Positions 9,929 to 20,814 are shown, counted from the stretch's first letter. The stretch: DNA of 56,856 nucleotides from Basidiobolus meristosporus CBS 931.73 (GCA_002104905.1 MCFE01000572.1:1-56856), one strand, 5' to 3'. The notes: generated by a model not told the origin, from the sequence alone. Translations and numbers: made by a program.

Positions 9929-11992
9929 TTACTTCTGTGGAAACTTCAGTTGTACCTCAATTTCCAGTTGTATTGAACTATACATGTCCCTATACCCTAC
10001 ACTAACATTAAGCCCAACCCCACACTCAACATGTAACTCCATTAAAATCCACCACTCAATAAGTATTTCTGCTACAATGCTCTGGTTCCACAACTTTGGC
10101 AGGAACCCAACAACCTTATGCCACTGTTCATTCACTGGTTCTCACACGTCCTGGTCTTCAGCTGGCACTGCAAGGTCTAGCTCCTCATCTGCCAGTCTTT
10201 GCAATAAATCCTTGCAATATTCCAGTGCATTTTCTTGAGCACTGCTCTTGAAGAAGTGCTGCAACCTCTTGGTGTGCCTATTGATGTTCCAAAACTCCAC
10301 TAAAGGCATTGTGATAGTCTTTCAAGCTCTTGACATTGTAGCCTTGTATGTCAGTGGGATCTCCACTCTGGCAACAATGGAGGCTATGGAGGCTGTGCTA
10401 GATGAATTGCCTTTTTCAGCAAACTCATCTACCTTGCTGGAGTGTAGCTGAACTGGCTGCGCTTCCAACTCTTGGGAAAACAGCTGCTGTCTTGTTGGTA
10501 ATTCCTCTTGGCTATGATGAGATTCAGTCTGTTTCTGGCTTGCGGCATTAATTGGCAAGAACTGCAGTTTTTTTTGCATGCCTCCCTGTCTCAGGCTTGG
10601 GTGGACATTTTTCCCTTTACCTTTTCCTTTATCACTGCCAGGTCTTTCACTGCTACTTTGTCTGAGTGCTTCTTGTAAAGAACTACGTTTTCTCCTGGAT
10701 AAATTCTGCTCCAACAAATCTGTTTTGGCCTGCTTGTCCCTTGCTGGTACTCTTCTGGCAACCTGATGTTTCTTTTCAGCTTGTTTTGAGCTCTCAACTG
10801 TATTTGTGACAGGCTCCTGTAAAGTGGCTGGTTTTTGTCACTGCCAGGTGCTTCACTGCTACTTTAACTGGGTGCTTCTTGAGTGGTACTACGCTTTTTC
10901 CTTGATAAATGTTGTGCTGGTGCATCCATGTCTGCCTGCTTGTCCTGAATTGGCACTCTTCCTGCTGCCTGACGTCTCTTTGATGCTTGTCTGGAGCTTT
11001 TTGCCCTGCTTAAAACAGGCTCTTGAGGAAGCCGCTGGTTTTTAGCCATGGCACCCTTGTTCTTCTGCCTTTGATAGTTTCTGCTATTCTTAAGATACTT
11101 TCTTAGCATACCAATGCTGGCCCAAAATCTGTTTGCCTGTTTGAATCCAGGATAATGCTCATGGAGCAAGTCAAGTGCATTCTGCATGGCCTTGAGTTCC
11201 TAATGGTCCCATGGTATGCTGGCCTTAAGGTGATGGCATGCTAGACTTCCAACAGCCTCTTGTATATTAGCCCATTCTTCATTATTGCACTCAATGGCTT
11301 CACAGATCTTCAATGTCTTTTGATTTTTAGGCTTTGGTATATACACCACATTGTCTCCCTCTTATGCTGTGATAGGTTTTTCTGTGGGCTTTATCTTTGG
11401 GCACTGTTGTGCTTCAACGACTGTACAGTGTTCCTCTGCTGTTACATCAGGAAATGGCTCAATTCTGGCTGTGTCATTGAGCTACTTGAGTTCCTTCTTT
11501 GCAGAAAAGATACTGCTTTCTCTACCTGGATATTGATTGCTCTACAAGTATTATCTGCTCATCCTGTTTCTGGACTACTTCCTGATTTTTCTGGGCCATT
11601 TCATCTATCCTATCAGCCACTGCACCTAATTGCTTCATTAATGCTTTGGTATGAGCTGACAACATACTTGCTAATATGGGTGGTGGTGATGTTATCATGG
11701 CCACTTGCTGATCTTCAACAGAGGGTACTGCGTTTGCTACATTCTCATCTGCCTGATCATAACGGTCAGCTTGTGGCTCTGCAGAGGTTCTCAATTGCCT
11801 ACTTGACTGAGAGCCTGAGGAGTCTGCATTATTACCTTCAATGGGCACACTGTTCACAGGGCCTTTTTTGGATGTAGCCCCACTTGCTGCACTGAATGTC
11901 AAAGCAAGCTGTTGTCCAATTGTTCTTCTATTACTGTCAGTGGTGGGGTTTGGTTGGGAACCAGACTACTTTGCTTTATTTTTTGGCTGCAT
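9929..11992 (-). pseudogene. T1 accessory gene, divergent from transposase, function unknown
   Basis: Reads from ATG 11992 (MQPKNKAK, then TAG) to a stop at 9929, roughly 690 codons, broken into frames 11902-11522, 11187-10864, 10717-10322 and 10135-9929. Visible parts: a polar Ser/Gln/Asn-rich N-terminus; a likely coiled coil (QLGAVADRIDEMAQKNQEV, near 11600); a basic Lys/Gly patch (DKGKGKGK) near 10625; and a hydrophobic C-terminal block (WWILMELHVECG). T4 and T5 carry the same gene, so it belongs to the transposon. CACTA/Spm elements typically encode a second DNA-binding protein besides the transposase, but no similarity to those is visible and a DNA-binding role is a guess. Confidence 0.6.
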
Positions 11993-12220
11993 ATATATGG
12001 AAGTGAGTCAAACCAAAGGGGAAATAGTGTTACATACATGTGTGTATGTGGTGCCACAACTTTATTTATAATGCTTACTATGGCGGGTCATCATTGAATC
12101 TTACATTCATGTAGGTGCAATGTCTCAAATACAAGACTGTCTTAAGCTCAAGTTCACATGAGTATTGACCAAAAAGTGATATAATAGTGTCACATTGTTG
12201 AAGGTCAAACTGTTTGCCCC
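11993..12220. promoter_or_regulatory. shared divergent promoter region of tnp2 elements
   Basis: 228-bp spacer between the two start codons. It is conserved in T1, T2 (about 27723-27922), T4 (about 44385-44597) and T5 (about 51350-51558), including the 'ttacattcatg'-like and 'tcacatgag'-like blocks. Conservation of a non-coding spacer across copies suggests a bidirectional promoter. No canonical TATA placement is certain. Confidence 0.45.
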
Positions 12221-12247
12221 ATGGACAAGATTACTTTGACTCAACGC

Positions 12248-13327
12248 TGTAGTGGGGTCACAGTGACACCCACAGGCAGATGTGCTCATTCCCATACATT
12301 CACTTCCCTGAAAAGGATTACCCCCCCTATATTGGTATCATCCCAAATTGCAATATTTTCTATTCTGTCTATGTTATTATTACTATGCAACCTGACAAAC
12401 TATTTGTCACTATTAACCCATTGCACAAGCTATTCCTATTCCTTGCTAAGATGCCAAGATAAGATAGTTACCATAAAAGGCAAGTACCCCCAACAGTGCC
12501 CATGTCATGTGACCATCTTGGTTTCATAACCCTCCTATCCTACTACCATAAGAGGCAACTACATGACACAGGGGTTTCACATTACCACTACCTGATTGGC
12601 TAGGTGCTACTATGTCTCATGGAACAATCTGCCAAGAATTTGCACTATTTTTAGTACACAATGACATGATTGGCTGTCTACTACCTTCTGGAAACTTCTG
12701 GAAAGTATTTTCTAGCAAGAATTTGAGCAGCAAAAAAAAGTATATAAGGGAAGCTATCCTTTAAAATAAATCATCCCTCTGCCAATATTCCGACTTATTG
12801 ATTAGTGAGATCACCGCTGCCTATTACCATTATTCTCTGACTCAGGCCCAACAATACTCCCAGGAAACCGCGCTGACAGCCAACTGACCTTGGAGGCACT
12901 ACTTGTGAGGAATACTCAGAGTAGGTATATTTTATTATATTTGTTTGTTTTCCCAAGTTTGTTCTTGTATAGGCAAAGATACTTTTCAGTCTTTGTAACT
13001 ATTGGTCAAAGCTGCATTCTTATCAAGTCCCTGTTGGTGGAGTTTACAGTTGTTTTGACTTTGGAAGCTTTAGAACATTGTCATCTCAAAGGACATTGAA
13101 GCTATTATAAACTTTTGTTAAGACGCCAACTAAGTTGGGGATTGTAGTTCAATAGTTTTCCCTTGACAAGCTTGAGGCTTTATCCCCCTTCACATTAGAT
13201 TAGACAAAAGACCCAGTATTCCTAGCAAGCTTCTGCCAGAGGTTATTGCACCCAGTGAACACCCCACATACATTCACACTTGAGAAGTGTTGGCCGTATT
13301 TTGCCCTTTGGACTTATACACCACCAC
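12248..13327 (+). repeat. probable solo LTR (~1.08 kb) inserted in T1 transposase
   Basis: Compared with T2 and T4, T1 has about 1080 extra bases after the eighth transposase codon. The insert begins TGTAGTGG and ends CCACCAC, imperfect inverted ends. It is flanked by AACGC (12243-12247) and AATGC (13328-13332), which differ by one CpG transition, so a decayed 5-bp target duplication is likely. Inside are a TATA box (TATATAAGGG, 12741) and AATAAA (12765), the spacing expected of U3-R-U5. A partial relative lies at 53024-53629. No internal retroelement sequence is present. Confidence 0.55.
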
Positions 13328-14626
13328 AATGCCGTAAGAGAAGAGAAAAAAGACCATGTGGCTATTATGGCAAGCCTCTCAGCCATGAAGCACGCAGACA
13401 GCATAGGAAGTATTACAAGGATCATGGCCAGTGTTTTGCCACCCAAGTCATATTTGACCATTCATTGGTCACTACTGTACCAACATTATCTTGCCGGCCA
13501 GTTGATACTTCTATATTGGCACCTGGCCATCTTTGTCACCTTGCGCAAACTGAGTCAGGTGAGTTTGTGACACCTTTAGGCTCACCTCAGCCTTCTGAAT
13601 ATGGCACGCAGAGTGATAGCTCTGACAAAGAAGGTTCACTGATGGATTTTGAGCCAATCTCCCCTAACAACAGTACCACATATGAGCCTGGTCAAATCCC
13701 TATATGCATTGAGACAACACCTGTTGAGACAAATGCCAAGGATACTTTATGGAGCCAAGTGAGCCCAGTAATGCATCTACTGGTGAATGATGTGATGTTG
13801 TGGCTAGAGAAGTGGCGCGTTTCCACTAATATCAGTAATGGGGGCTTTGAGGATTTATTACTACTTCTTGCCAAAAGCATACCGGGATGCAATTTACCAT
13901 GTACATAGTACAAGTGGACAACTGTCATGCGGCCGTCAACATATGATCCAGAGACTCTCCTGATTCCAGCATGTGTTAACAGTTGCATGGCATTCACATC
14001 CAAAAATGCTACCATTGCAACATGTCCAAATTGTCAGGAATCCACCACAATTGAGGGAAAACATTGTTCACACTTGGGATATATTCTGGTCATACCCTGT
14101 CTGAGGAAGCTGATGCAGTCCAACAAATATTGCAAAGCTATACAGCACTGCACTTAGTATCAATCAATCACAAGCTTATCCAATAAATTTGATGGCAAAC
14201 ATTACAGACAGCTAAGAAGCAAGGGCTACTTTGAAGGTATGTATGGCCATGCCTTTGATTTAGCACTTGATGAATTCTCATTAAACAAGTACTCTATCAG
14301 CAAATCCTGCTGGCCACTGATTCTCATCATTCTGAATCTGCCACCCATCTTACGGTATCAGAGCAATAATCCAATGGTAGTCCCACTGGTATCTGGGCCT
14401 AAATCACTGTCCAACCTGGATAGCTACCTGTATCCATTGCTGAATGAATTTTGTATGCTTTCCAGTGGGATAATGGTAAATGGCCATCATGTAAAAGCGC
14501 ATATTATTATCTGCATTGGAGATACCCCAGCCATCAGCAAGATAGCAAGTTTTTCCGGGTGCAATGGATGGTATTGCTGTTGAATGTGTGAGATTGAGGG
14601 GATTTACTCCATAACTCATACACATT

Positions 14627-15360
14627 AGACTTGTTCCGTTGGATAGTGCCACATTGAGCCATGAGTGCCAAATGATGCCACAGTGTGCCAGGGAGGCCAA
14701 GTGAACCTATACTTGGCCACAGAGTGTGAAACACAGCTCTGCATCTTCATGCAAAGCAGCCCCTGTGTTTCACCCATTGAGCTGGAGAAAATCCATTTTT
14801 TGACCTTTTTTTTTTGATCAATGTTGTGCAGGATGTGTAAGAGCACAAAAAGATATAAGACATGCATTGGGTACTCAATACCCATGGCACTCTGAATCTA
14901 GCTCCTGTAGCTTGTATCATGTCACAAAAATGAATGGCACTATGTTGGTCCACTGGTACTATCTGGCACTATGTTTAAATATTAGCCCTAAAGTGAAACC
15001 TATATAAAGCACTTATAGTGCCAGATAGTACCAGTGGACCAACATAGTGCCATTCATTTTTGTGACAGGATACAAGCTACAGGAGCTAGATTCAGAGTGC
15101 CATGGGTATTGAGTATCAGATGCATGTCTTCAGTCCTTCTGTGCTCTCACACATCCTGAACAATGTTGATCCAAAAAAAAAGGTCAAAAAATGGATTTTC
15201 TCCAGCACAATAGGTGAAACACAGGGGCTGCTTTGCATGAAGATGCAGAGCTGTGTTTCACACTCTGCGGCCAAGTATAGGCTCACTTGGCCTCCCTGGG
15301 ACACTATGGCATTATTTGGCACTCATGGCTCAATGTGGCACTATCCAACGGAACAAGTCT
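14627..15360. mobile_element. foldback MITE of the E family in T1 (734 bp)
   Basis: The whole element is one long imperfect palindrome: arms about 14627-14975 and 15017-15360 around a ~40-nt loop. The ends are AGACTTGTTCCGTTGGATAG and its complement, the same as the left end of E1 and E2. The 3-bp target duplication is ATT (14624-14626 and 15361-15363). It disrupts the tnp2 transposase. It has no coding capacity of its own; open frames crossing it are chance fusions. Siblings: 25741-26472 and 33513-34166. Confidence 0.9.
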
Positions 15361-16272
15361 ATTATTATTACCCAAACACCAGCACTAAAAACATCATCTT
15401 TCCACAGAGAGAACATACAGAAGTAAGCATGCAATTGCAGCAAAGTTGGCAAGCTATAAGCCATTGGCCGGAATATGGAATCAATCAGAAACCGGATATA
15501 CTTAAGATAGAGGGTCTCTGTTGGAGCAAAAGCTTTCCACTGGGAGCAATGCATTTGCTTTTCAACAATTTCCCTATACTGATGACCAAGTAGTACAAGG
15601 GGCATTTCAAGCTAAATGAGCCCTGTGAGATGCCGGAGAAATTTAAAAAAATTGGTAAGATATTACAGAGTATCCACTACCCAAAGTACTTCTCATGGGC
15701 TCCAATCAATATTCATATGCATATGCAACAATACAATTGCAAAGACTGGATGAACTGGATATGTATTTATTCAAGTGGTGTTCTGAAGCCATTCCTACCA
15801 AGAGTACATTGGAAGCATTGGGAGTTATATGTGGACATTGTAGGAATATTTATCCAGAAGCAGATCACCAATGACAACTTGACGCATCTACAGCTGTTGC
15901 GTGAGGAGTTTGGGACAGGATTTGAGCGGCTATACTACAAACATAAAGCTGAACATGTAGATCTCTGCCACTACTGTATCCATTCTCTACTCCATCTTAC
16001 ACAGTGTGTTGAGAGTATTGGGCCTTGCTTCACCTTTTGGGAGTTTCCTATGGAGTAAATGTGTGGGGAGATAAGAAGACAAGTCAAGTTGCAGGTACTG
16101 CTCTATCCTAGTCTCATTAGGTATAATACCTTCAAGTCCATCCTGGATATGATGAGTTGGCACATGGATGACAGCAAGGAAGAGTTGTAAGTACTGAGGT
16201 CAGATGTGCACTTGAAAACACCTATGCTGATGGCATTAAGAAGCTAAGCAGCCCCCATGCAAGGGTAATCAG

Positions 16273-16641
16273 TGTTGTGCATCAACACCTAAAACTTAGC
16301 AAATTTCACTCCATAAGAAAATCTAGTACCCAACTGCTTTTCTCAACCTGCACATAAGTAATCCCTGTTATGGTTTATTTTATCACTTCTCAGAATCTTT
16401 TTTAGCTGTCACTCTTGATCAATTTTTGTGTGGTATATACATCCTCAACTGAACTGCTAAGCCTTTCCAAATGATTAGACTTCCGAGATCTATCCAACCA
16501 CTTTGCAGTTGCCAAGACATCAGCTGATTAATGATGCAAAATTTCATTTATCTTATGCATCTATCAACATCCCAGCAGATTTCAATTAGTACAGTCTCTT
16601 GGTGCTTACTAATTCAGCTTGATCAGAAAAGTATAGATAAA
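16273..16641. repeat. left part of unclassified insertion in T1 (LTR-like end)
   Basis: T1 matches T4 up to about 16267 and again from about 23277; the sequence between is extra. Without E1, the extra sequence is about 0.69 kb (16273-16641 plus 22946-23272). It begins TGTTGTGCATC and ends AATACAACA, as an LTR would. The 5-bp flanks (ATCAG and TTTTG) do not match, so a solo LTR is only a suggestion. No gene is visible. Confidence 0.35.
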
Positions 16642-17537
16642 ACACTTGTTCCATCATACCGTGCCAAGGCACGCGGCGCAATCTGCGGTCGTAAAGAACG
16701 ATTGGCGCAATATTATAGCTACCAGAAGGCAGGATTGTTCTTGGACAATTTTGCACTATGCGGAACGATCTTGCACACTATGGCACAATCTGACACAATG
16801 AGGTTGGCGCAGATGATTGCGCCAACTTGTAATGTTTGCATCACGTGCGCAATTGGATACCGCTATAATGGCAGGTAAAATCCGGTATTTGGATATGTTT
16901 CTTTAATGTAAATGGAAATAAATGTGTATCACACTATAAACTACACTGATACTTACCATTTTGGTTACCCTCACTCCAATTGGACGGTATCTCAGTGGTT
17001 AATTGGTCCAAAAGTATCCTGAAGCTGGCAGCCCCCAATTGGCTCATTGACTACTGAAAAAGCTACCCGATTTGCCATCAAATATCCCATTTTGCCCATT
17101 GAGCATGTAAATCCCTGATCCTAGTGATTGGACAAGGTGTCATAGCTAGTACGCAAGCAATTGTGTAGGTGCAAAACAGATCCAATAGCTGCACTGGTAT
17201 TACAGATGACGTATATATATGCAGGGTGTTTATTTATAGGGGTTCTGTCTCAAATGTGAGACGACCTTGATATTACTTATATCAAAAATTTGATGATCAC
17301 TGATTTGCAATGGCTCAATTTGGATTGCAAAAAAAAAGGGTTGTCTGGATCATTAGACTTGTTCTGTTGGATAGTGCCACATAGTGCCAGCCTGTTTATA
17401 GTGCCGGATCGATCTGGCACTCTACGGCACCATCTGGCACTATAATTTCTACCATGATGCCAGTGGTATGATACAGTTACTGGTAATTTTACTCAATCTT
17501 ACTTATGTTGCTCAGAATAGTGCTTTCCTTGCTTTAT

Positions 17538-18422
17538 TTACTCTTCATAATGCTCCAGACACATTTCTCTCAGTGGATGTCTTCTTGTATGAACATACTG
17601 TGCATTAATAAGTATCTTAACTATTTTACCTATTCTGCTGTTTTCTCCTACATATGACTTCCCTCTGTATTTACCTGCCAATATGCTGAATCTCTTCAGA
17701 TATCCAAATGTGTGCTCTACCCTTACTCTGAAATGATTAAATATCTCATTGTAGAGCTTCTGCTTCCTGCTAAGCACACCATTCCTTGGCTTCCTATAAG
17801 CTGTAATACATCCTAATCTCTGACAATCCTCTCCTATATAGGCTAAGTCTGCCATACATTTCTCCCCTCTACTGAATTCAGGATGATTCTCTACCCAGAG
17901 TGCTTTGTCATGCCTACTTCCAGCAAATGGCCCACTAAACCAGATGATATTACCCTCAATGTCAGACAGTGCTTGAAACTTCACACAGTGTGCCTTGTAC
18001 TTGCCAGAATAAAAGTGCCTCTGCCCTCTAGAAGGTCTGTTAATCCTCACTGGGAAGGTATCCAAAATACTCCTGATATGGAACCTGTTGCTGAACACTC
18101 TGGGATATGGAAGTCTATTGGAGCTTCTGAACCTAGTATTCCAAGCTTGCTCTAAGTCATTCATACCCTCTGCAAGGTGGTTCTCCATTACTGTCAGCTG
18201 GGAATGAAAGCTTCTAGGACTTTTGTTGCCATGGATGGTGGGATGAAACCTTGTGGGGCAATAGTTCTTGTAATAGCAGAGAAGCTTAACAAGGGATCTC
18301 CTTGAGTAGATTGGGGTTGATGGTCCACAGTACTTGGTATAGATCTCCTCCAGTGTGTCAAAAGGAAATCCAGTAGTAGTGATGGGATTGATGAGAAAAG
18401 ACCATTCAGATGAGTAAGTCAT
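17538..18422 (-). CDS. DDE_4-type transposase of E2 (Harbinger-like)
   Basis: Open frame ending at 17538. The first ATG is at 18422 (MTYSSEWSF, 294 aa); the frame stays open a little upstream of it, so the true start or an upstream exon is uncertain. A DDE_4 superfamily endonuclease is indicated by the first Asp in ILDTFPVRI, the GSRHDKALW motif, the second Asp in MADLAYIG and Glu in RVRVEHTFGYLKRF. In the 308-codon frame beginning at 18464 these are D135, D186 (GSRHD), D206 and E250. It would cut and join transposon ends in the nucleus. Length is a little short for Harbinger transposases (often 350-450 aa), so the N-terminal DNA-binding part may be encoded elsewhere. It has no internal stop, unlike most genes here. 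Confidence 0.8.
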   Translation of the reverse strand: MTYSSEWSFLINPITTTGFPFDTLEEIYTKYCGPSTPIYSRRSLVKLLCYYKNYCPTRFHPTIHGNKSPRSFHSQLTVMENHLAEGMNDLEQAWNTRFRSSNRLPYPRVFSNRFHIRSILDTFPVRINRPSRGQRHFYSGKYKAHCVKFQALSDIEGNIIWFSGPFAGSRHDKALWVENHPEFSRGEKCMADLAYIGEDCQRLGCITAYRKPRNGVLSRKQKLYNEIFNHFRVRVEHTFGYLKRFSILAGKYRGKSYVGENSRIGKIVKILINAQYVHTRRHPLREMCLEHYEE

Positions 18423-18781
18423 ATTAAAATTGATGGATGATTGTATGGAGGCGGTTTGAATCAATTTGGCACGATCTGCGTTATTTATCTGATTTTTAAC
18501 ACATTTTGGTTAAATCTCCATCAATTGCCATGTATCCCATCATTATGTCGCAAAAATCATCCGCAAACAATGCCTTGGTACTCTTATTGATGGTTTAATC
18601 ATAGGTCTATAATCAAATAGGAAATCTGCAATTGATGTGATCTGATCCGTGTCAACACAATCCAAGATGCATCATGCATAATATATGGAAAATTCAACAA
18701 TCACTTTAGTTTTCATATATATTTCATATAAGACCAGGTTGATGCCAATATACTGCTGTATAAGTATCCAAATCTGTTGCT
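18423..18781. promoter_or_regulatory. divergent intergenic region of E2
   Basis: The spacer between the transposase and the accessory gene is AT-rich. E1 keeps its accessory-gene side (22054-22200), but the transposase side is deleted there. It probably holds both promoters; 'tatatatttcatata' near 18716 may be a TATA-like element. The assignment is by position only. Confidence 0.35.
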
Positions 18782-20039
18782 ATGGTCCCCATACCAAGCC
18801 TCAACTCATCTTTAGTACAACCCAGACAAAACCCATCCCCCAGCTCACAAGCGCGGTCCGGACTGGAAAAGTCTATGTCGGATCCGTTTGAGTTCTCGCC
18901 AAATGATTTTAGTATAGCCCAAGTGTCTATGATGAGCCTTCATACAGATATTTGGGCACTACTGATTAATCTAGCAGAACTAGATACCTCAGAGAGTTGA
19001 CAAAGATGGAAGAATTTGAGTAGAAAGCTGTGGCATGAGTTCTACATCAAGATGCCAGCCAATGTATGTAAAAAGATATATAACAAGACAAGTATTGAAA
19101 TCAAGAATGAGCTGAGAGTGAGGGGATTTGACAAAGAAGCCGCGCAGGAACAATTTCGCGCGCAATTTGCACAGTACAGGCCGGACGCGTCCGTTTGTGC
19201 CTCAACTTTGGGAACCAAAGAGATTTTGAATGAGTTTTTGCCTCAAATGACTAATGTACTACGTGATATATTAGTAGAGCTAAGTGGCTTCCAAGAGCAA
19301 TATACACAGGACTCATCCAGGCAACAGCTCCAAAGTATCAGACAGAGGGTAAGTGAATACCTTGAGGAATCAGATGGTGAGCTTCAGGAGGAAGAATACA
19401 GACCGCGAGCAACATTGTCCAGATCGCGCCAGCACGCCTTGCTGGATTCCCTACCATCTCTTGCAACCACAGCGCGCCGGCGCACGTCAGTCCAGAGTAT
19501 GCCAACACCCTTTACCACCCCGCGTCAAGTCAACGCGCATTGAGTCAACCCGCGTCAGGTCAACGCGCGCGCTTCAGAGCAAAACTACGAGAACTCGCCA
19601 AACTGCTCATTTAGACACAAGTCCATTGGAGCGGACCGAGTCGCGTCAACATGCAGCATCACATCGAACTCAGCCAAGGGCCATCTCAACGCGTCAAGCC
19701 GCGCCTGCGCGTGCCGTCTTGCCTGACCATCAGCGAGTTACTTCTGGTGAACTGACTGATGATGACCAACATGAAGTGCCTCAACCACCGGAGCCTTTGG
19801 CAAGTAAAAGAACGCGTCAGCGCGTGGCACTACAGGCCAGTTCAGTTGGTTCAGTCGGAGCGATTCAGCGTGGCCAAGCTGCAGCATCGCACTCATCAAC
19901 TAGGAGGCAAAATACTGACTACAAATACACAAGTAGCCAAGATGATAGTCAGCCAGGAAGTAGTATAGGCGTGCAAAGTGAGTCACTACCAAATGCTTCA
20001 GTAGTAATCCCTGTGAGAAAAAAACCCAGGAGAAGATGA
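18782..20039 (+). pseudogene. E2 accessory protein gene, unknown family
   Basis: Starts ATG 18782 (MVPIPSLNSS). An in-frame TGA follows LAELDTSES (about 18998-19000), then the same frame continues (QRWKNLSRKLWHEFY) to 19543. Near 19530 the frame shifts and a proline/arginine/threonine-rich basic tail runs to 20039, ending KKPRRR, a likely nuclear localisation signal. The central part (about 19010-19400) is helical and charged, with W-x5-LW spacing that loosely recalls Myb/SANT-like proteins encoded by Harbinger elements; this is only a suggestion. E1 has the same TGA at the same place but no frameshift in the tail. The TGA may be a true inactivating change inherited by both copies, or sit in an unrecognised intron. 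Confidence 0.6.
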
Positions 20040-20544
20040 TGCGATCGCTTTGAATCGCTCACATTAGTAATGATCCCAACAACCCTTTTTTTTTGCGATC
20101 CAAATCGAGCCATTGCAAATCAGTGATCATCAAATTTTTGATATAAGTAATATCAAGGTCGTCTCACATTTGAGACAGAACCCCTATAAATAAACACCCT
20201 GCATATATATACGTCATCTGTACTACCAGTGCAGCTATTGGATCTGTTTTGCACCTACACGATTGCTTGCGTGCTAGCTATGACACCTTGTCCAATCACT
20301 AGGATCAGGGATTTACTTGCTCAATGGGCAAAATGGGATATTTAATGGCAAATCAGGTAGCTTTTTCAGTAGTCAATGAGCCAATTGGGGGCTGCCAGCT
20401 TCAGGATACTTTTGGACCAATTAACCACTGAGATACCGTCCAATTGGAGTGAGGGTAACCAAAATGGTAAGTATCAGTGTAGTTTATAGTGTGATACACA
20501 TTTATTTCCATTTACATTAAAGAAACATATCCAAATACCGGATT

Positions 20545-20782
20545 TTACCTGCCATTATAGCGGTATCCGATTGCGCACGTGATGCAAACATTACAAGTTG
20601 GCGCAATCATCCGCGCCAACCTCATCGTGTCAGATTGTGCCATAGTGTGCAAGATTGTCCCGCATAGTGCGAAATCGTCCAAGAACGATCCTGCCTTCTG
20701 GTAGCTATAATATCGCGCCCAATTGTTCTTTGCAACCGCGGATCGCGCCGCGCGCCCTGGCATGGTACAATGGAACAAGTCT
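20545..20782. repeat. E-family right-end subterminal repeat region
   Basis: The last ~240 bp of E2, mirrored at 16642-16880 in E1, has repeated GCGCAAT, TGTGCAA and GGCGCGA-like motifs on both strands. The opposite end has GTGCCA/TGGCAC repeats instead. Arrays of this kind are usual transposase binding sites. The CpG-rich sequence is well preserved in E2. Confidence 0.5.
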
Positions 20783-20814
20783 ATTACAAATGTGAGCAAT
20801 TCAAAGCAATTGCA

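Larger units (their letters stand above)
12221..16260 (+). pseudogene. tnp2-type transposase of T1, interrupted twice
   Basis: Starts at ATG 12221 (MDKITLTQ) and is interrupted after eight codons by a ~1.08 kb insert. It resumes near 13333 with a Cys/His cluster (CGYYGKPLSHEARRQH). The Tnp2 core region lies at about 14239-14583: FALNLDS-like SLSNLDSYLYPLLNEF and CIGDTPAISKIASF. The foldback MITE at 14627-15360 splits it right after CEIEGIYS. The C-terminal half (15364-16058) has LPLRTE-like LNEPCEM, RLYYKHKAEHV and HSLLHL, and ends FTFWEFPME. These blocks are typical of Tnp2-domain (Transposase_21, CMC superfamily) transposases of basidiomycetes. Stops near 13906, 14155, 15591 and others show it is dead. 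Confidence 0.8.
9596..16272 (+). mobile_element. tnp2 (CMC/CACTA-like) DNA transposon T1, main part
   Basis: Two divergent genes: an accessory gene on the minus strand (9929-11992) and a tnp2-type transposase on the plus strand from 12221. T1 continues after a ~7 kb insertion at 23273-23533. Inside it are a ~1.08 kb LTR-like insert (12248-13327) and a foldback MITE (14627-15360). Homology to T5 begins by about 9705; 9596-9704 has no clear counterpart and may be the terminal region or other sequence. I could not define terminal inverted repeats, so the outer limits are approximate. Confidence 0.7.
17355..20782 (+). mobile_element. E2: two-gene DDE_4/Harbinger-like transposon nested in E1
   Basis: 3428 bp, ends AGACTTGTTCTG and CAATGGAACAAGTCT, target duplication ATT at 17352-17354 and 20783-20785. 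The matching place in E2 itself serves as an empty-site reference: its single GTAATGATCC equals the joined E1 flanks with one ATT/AAT. It encodes a transposase (minus) and a divergent accessory gene (plus). The terminal regions differ: the left has GTGCCA-type repeats, the right has GCGCAAT-type repeats. It is much richer in CpG than E1 and thus younger. Confidence 0.92.

Noticed and set aside
15102-15593. 163-codon plus-strand frame joining MITE and transposase
   Set aside because: It is a chance fusion: its first half is the right arm of the foldback MITE, the second half is tnp2 transposase.
17354-17356. TA or TTA/TAA target duplication for the E family
   Set aside because: The 'TA' reading fits some flanks, but the empty-site comparison and the AAA and AAT cases show a 3-bp duplication just outside AGACTTG.
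18998-19000. TGA read as an amino acid (code change)
   Set aside because: TGA serves as the terminal stop of the G3 integrase frame and the Copia-2 pol, and two shared-ancestry copies are weak evidence.
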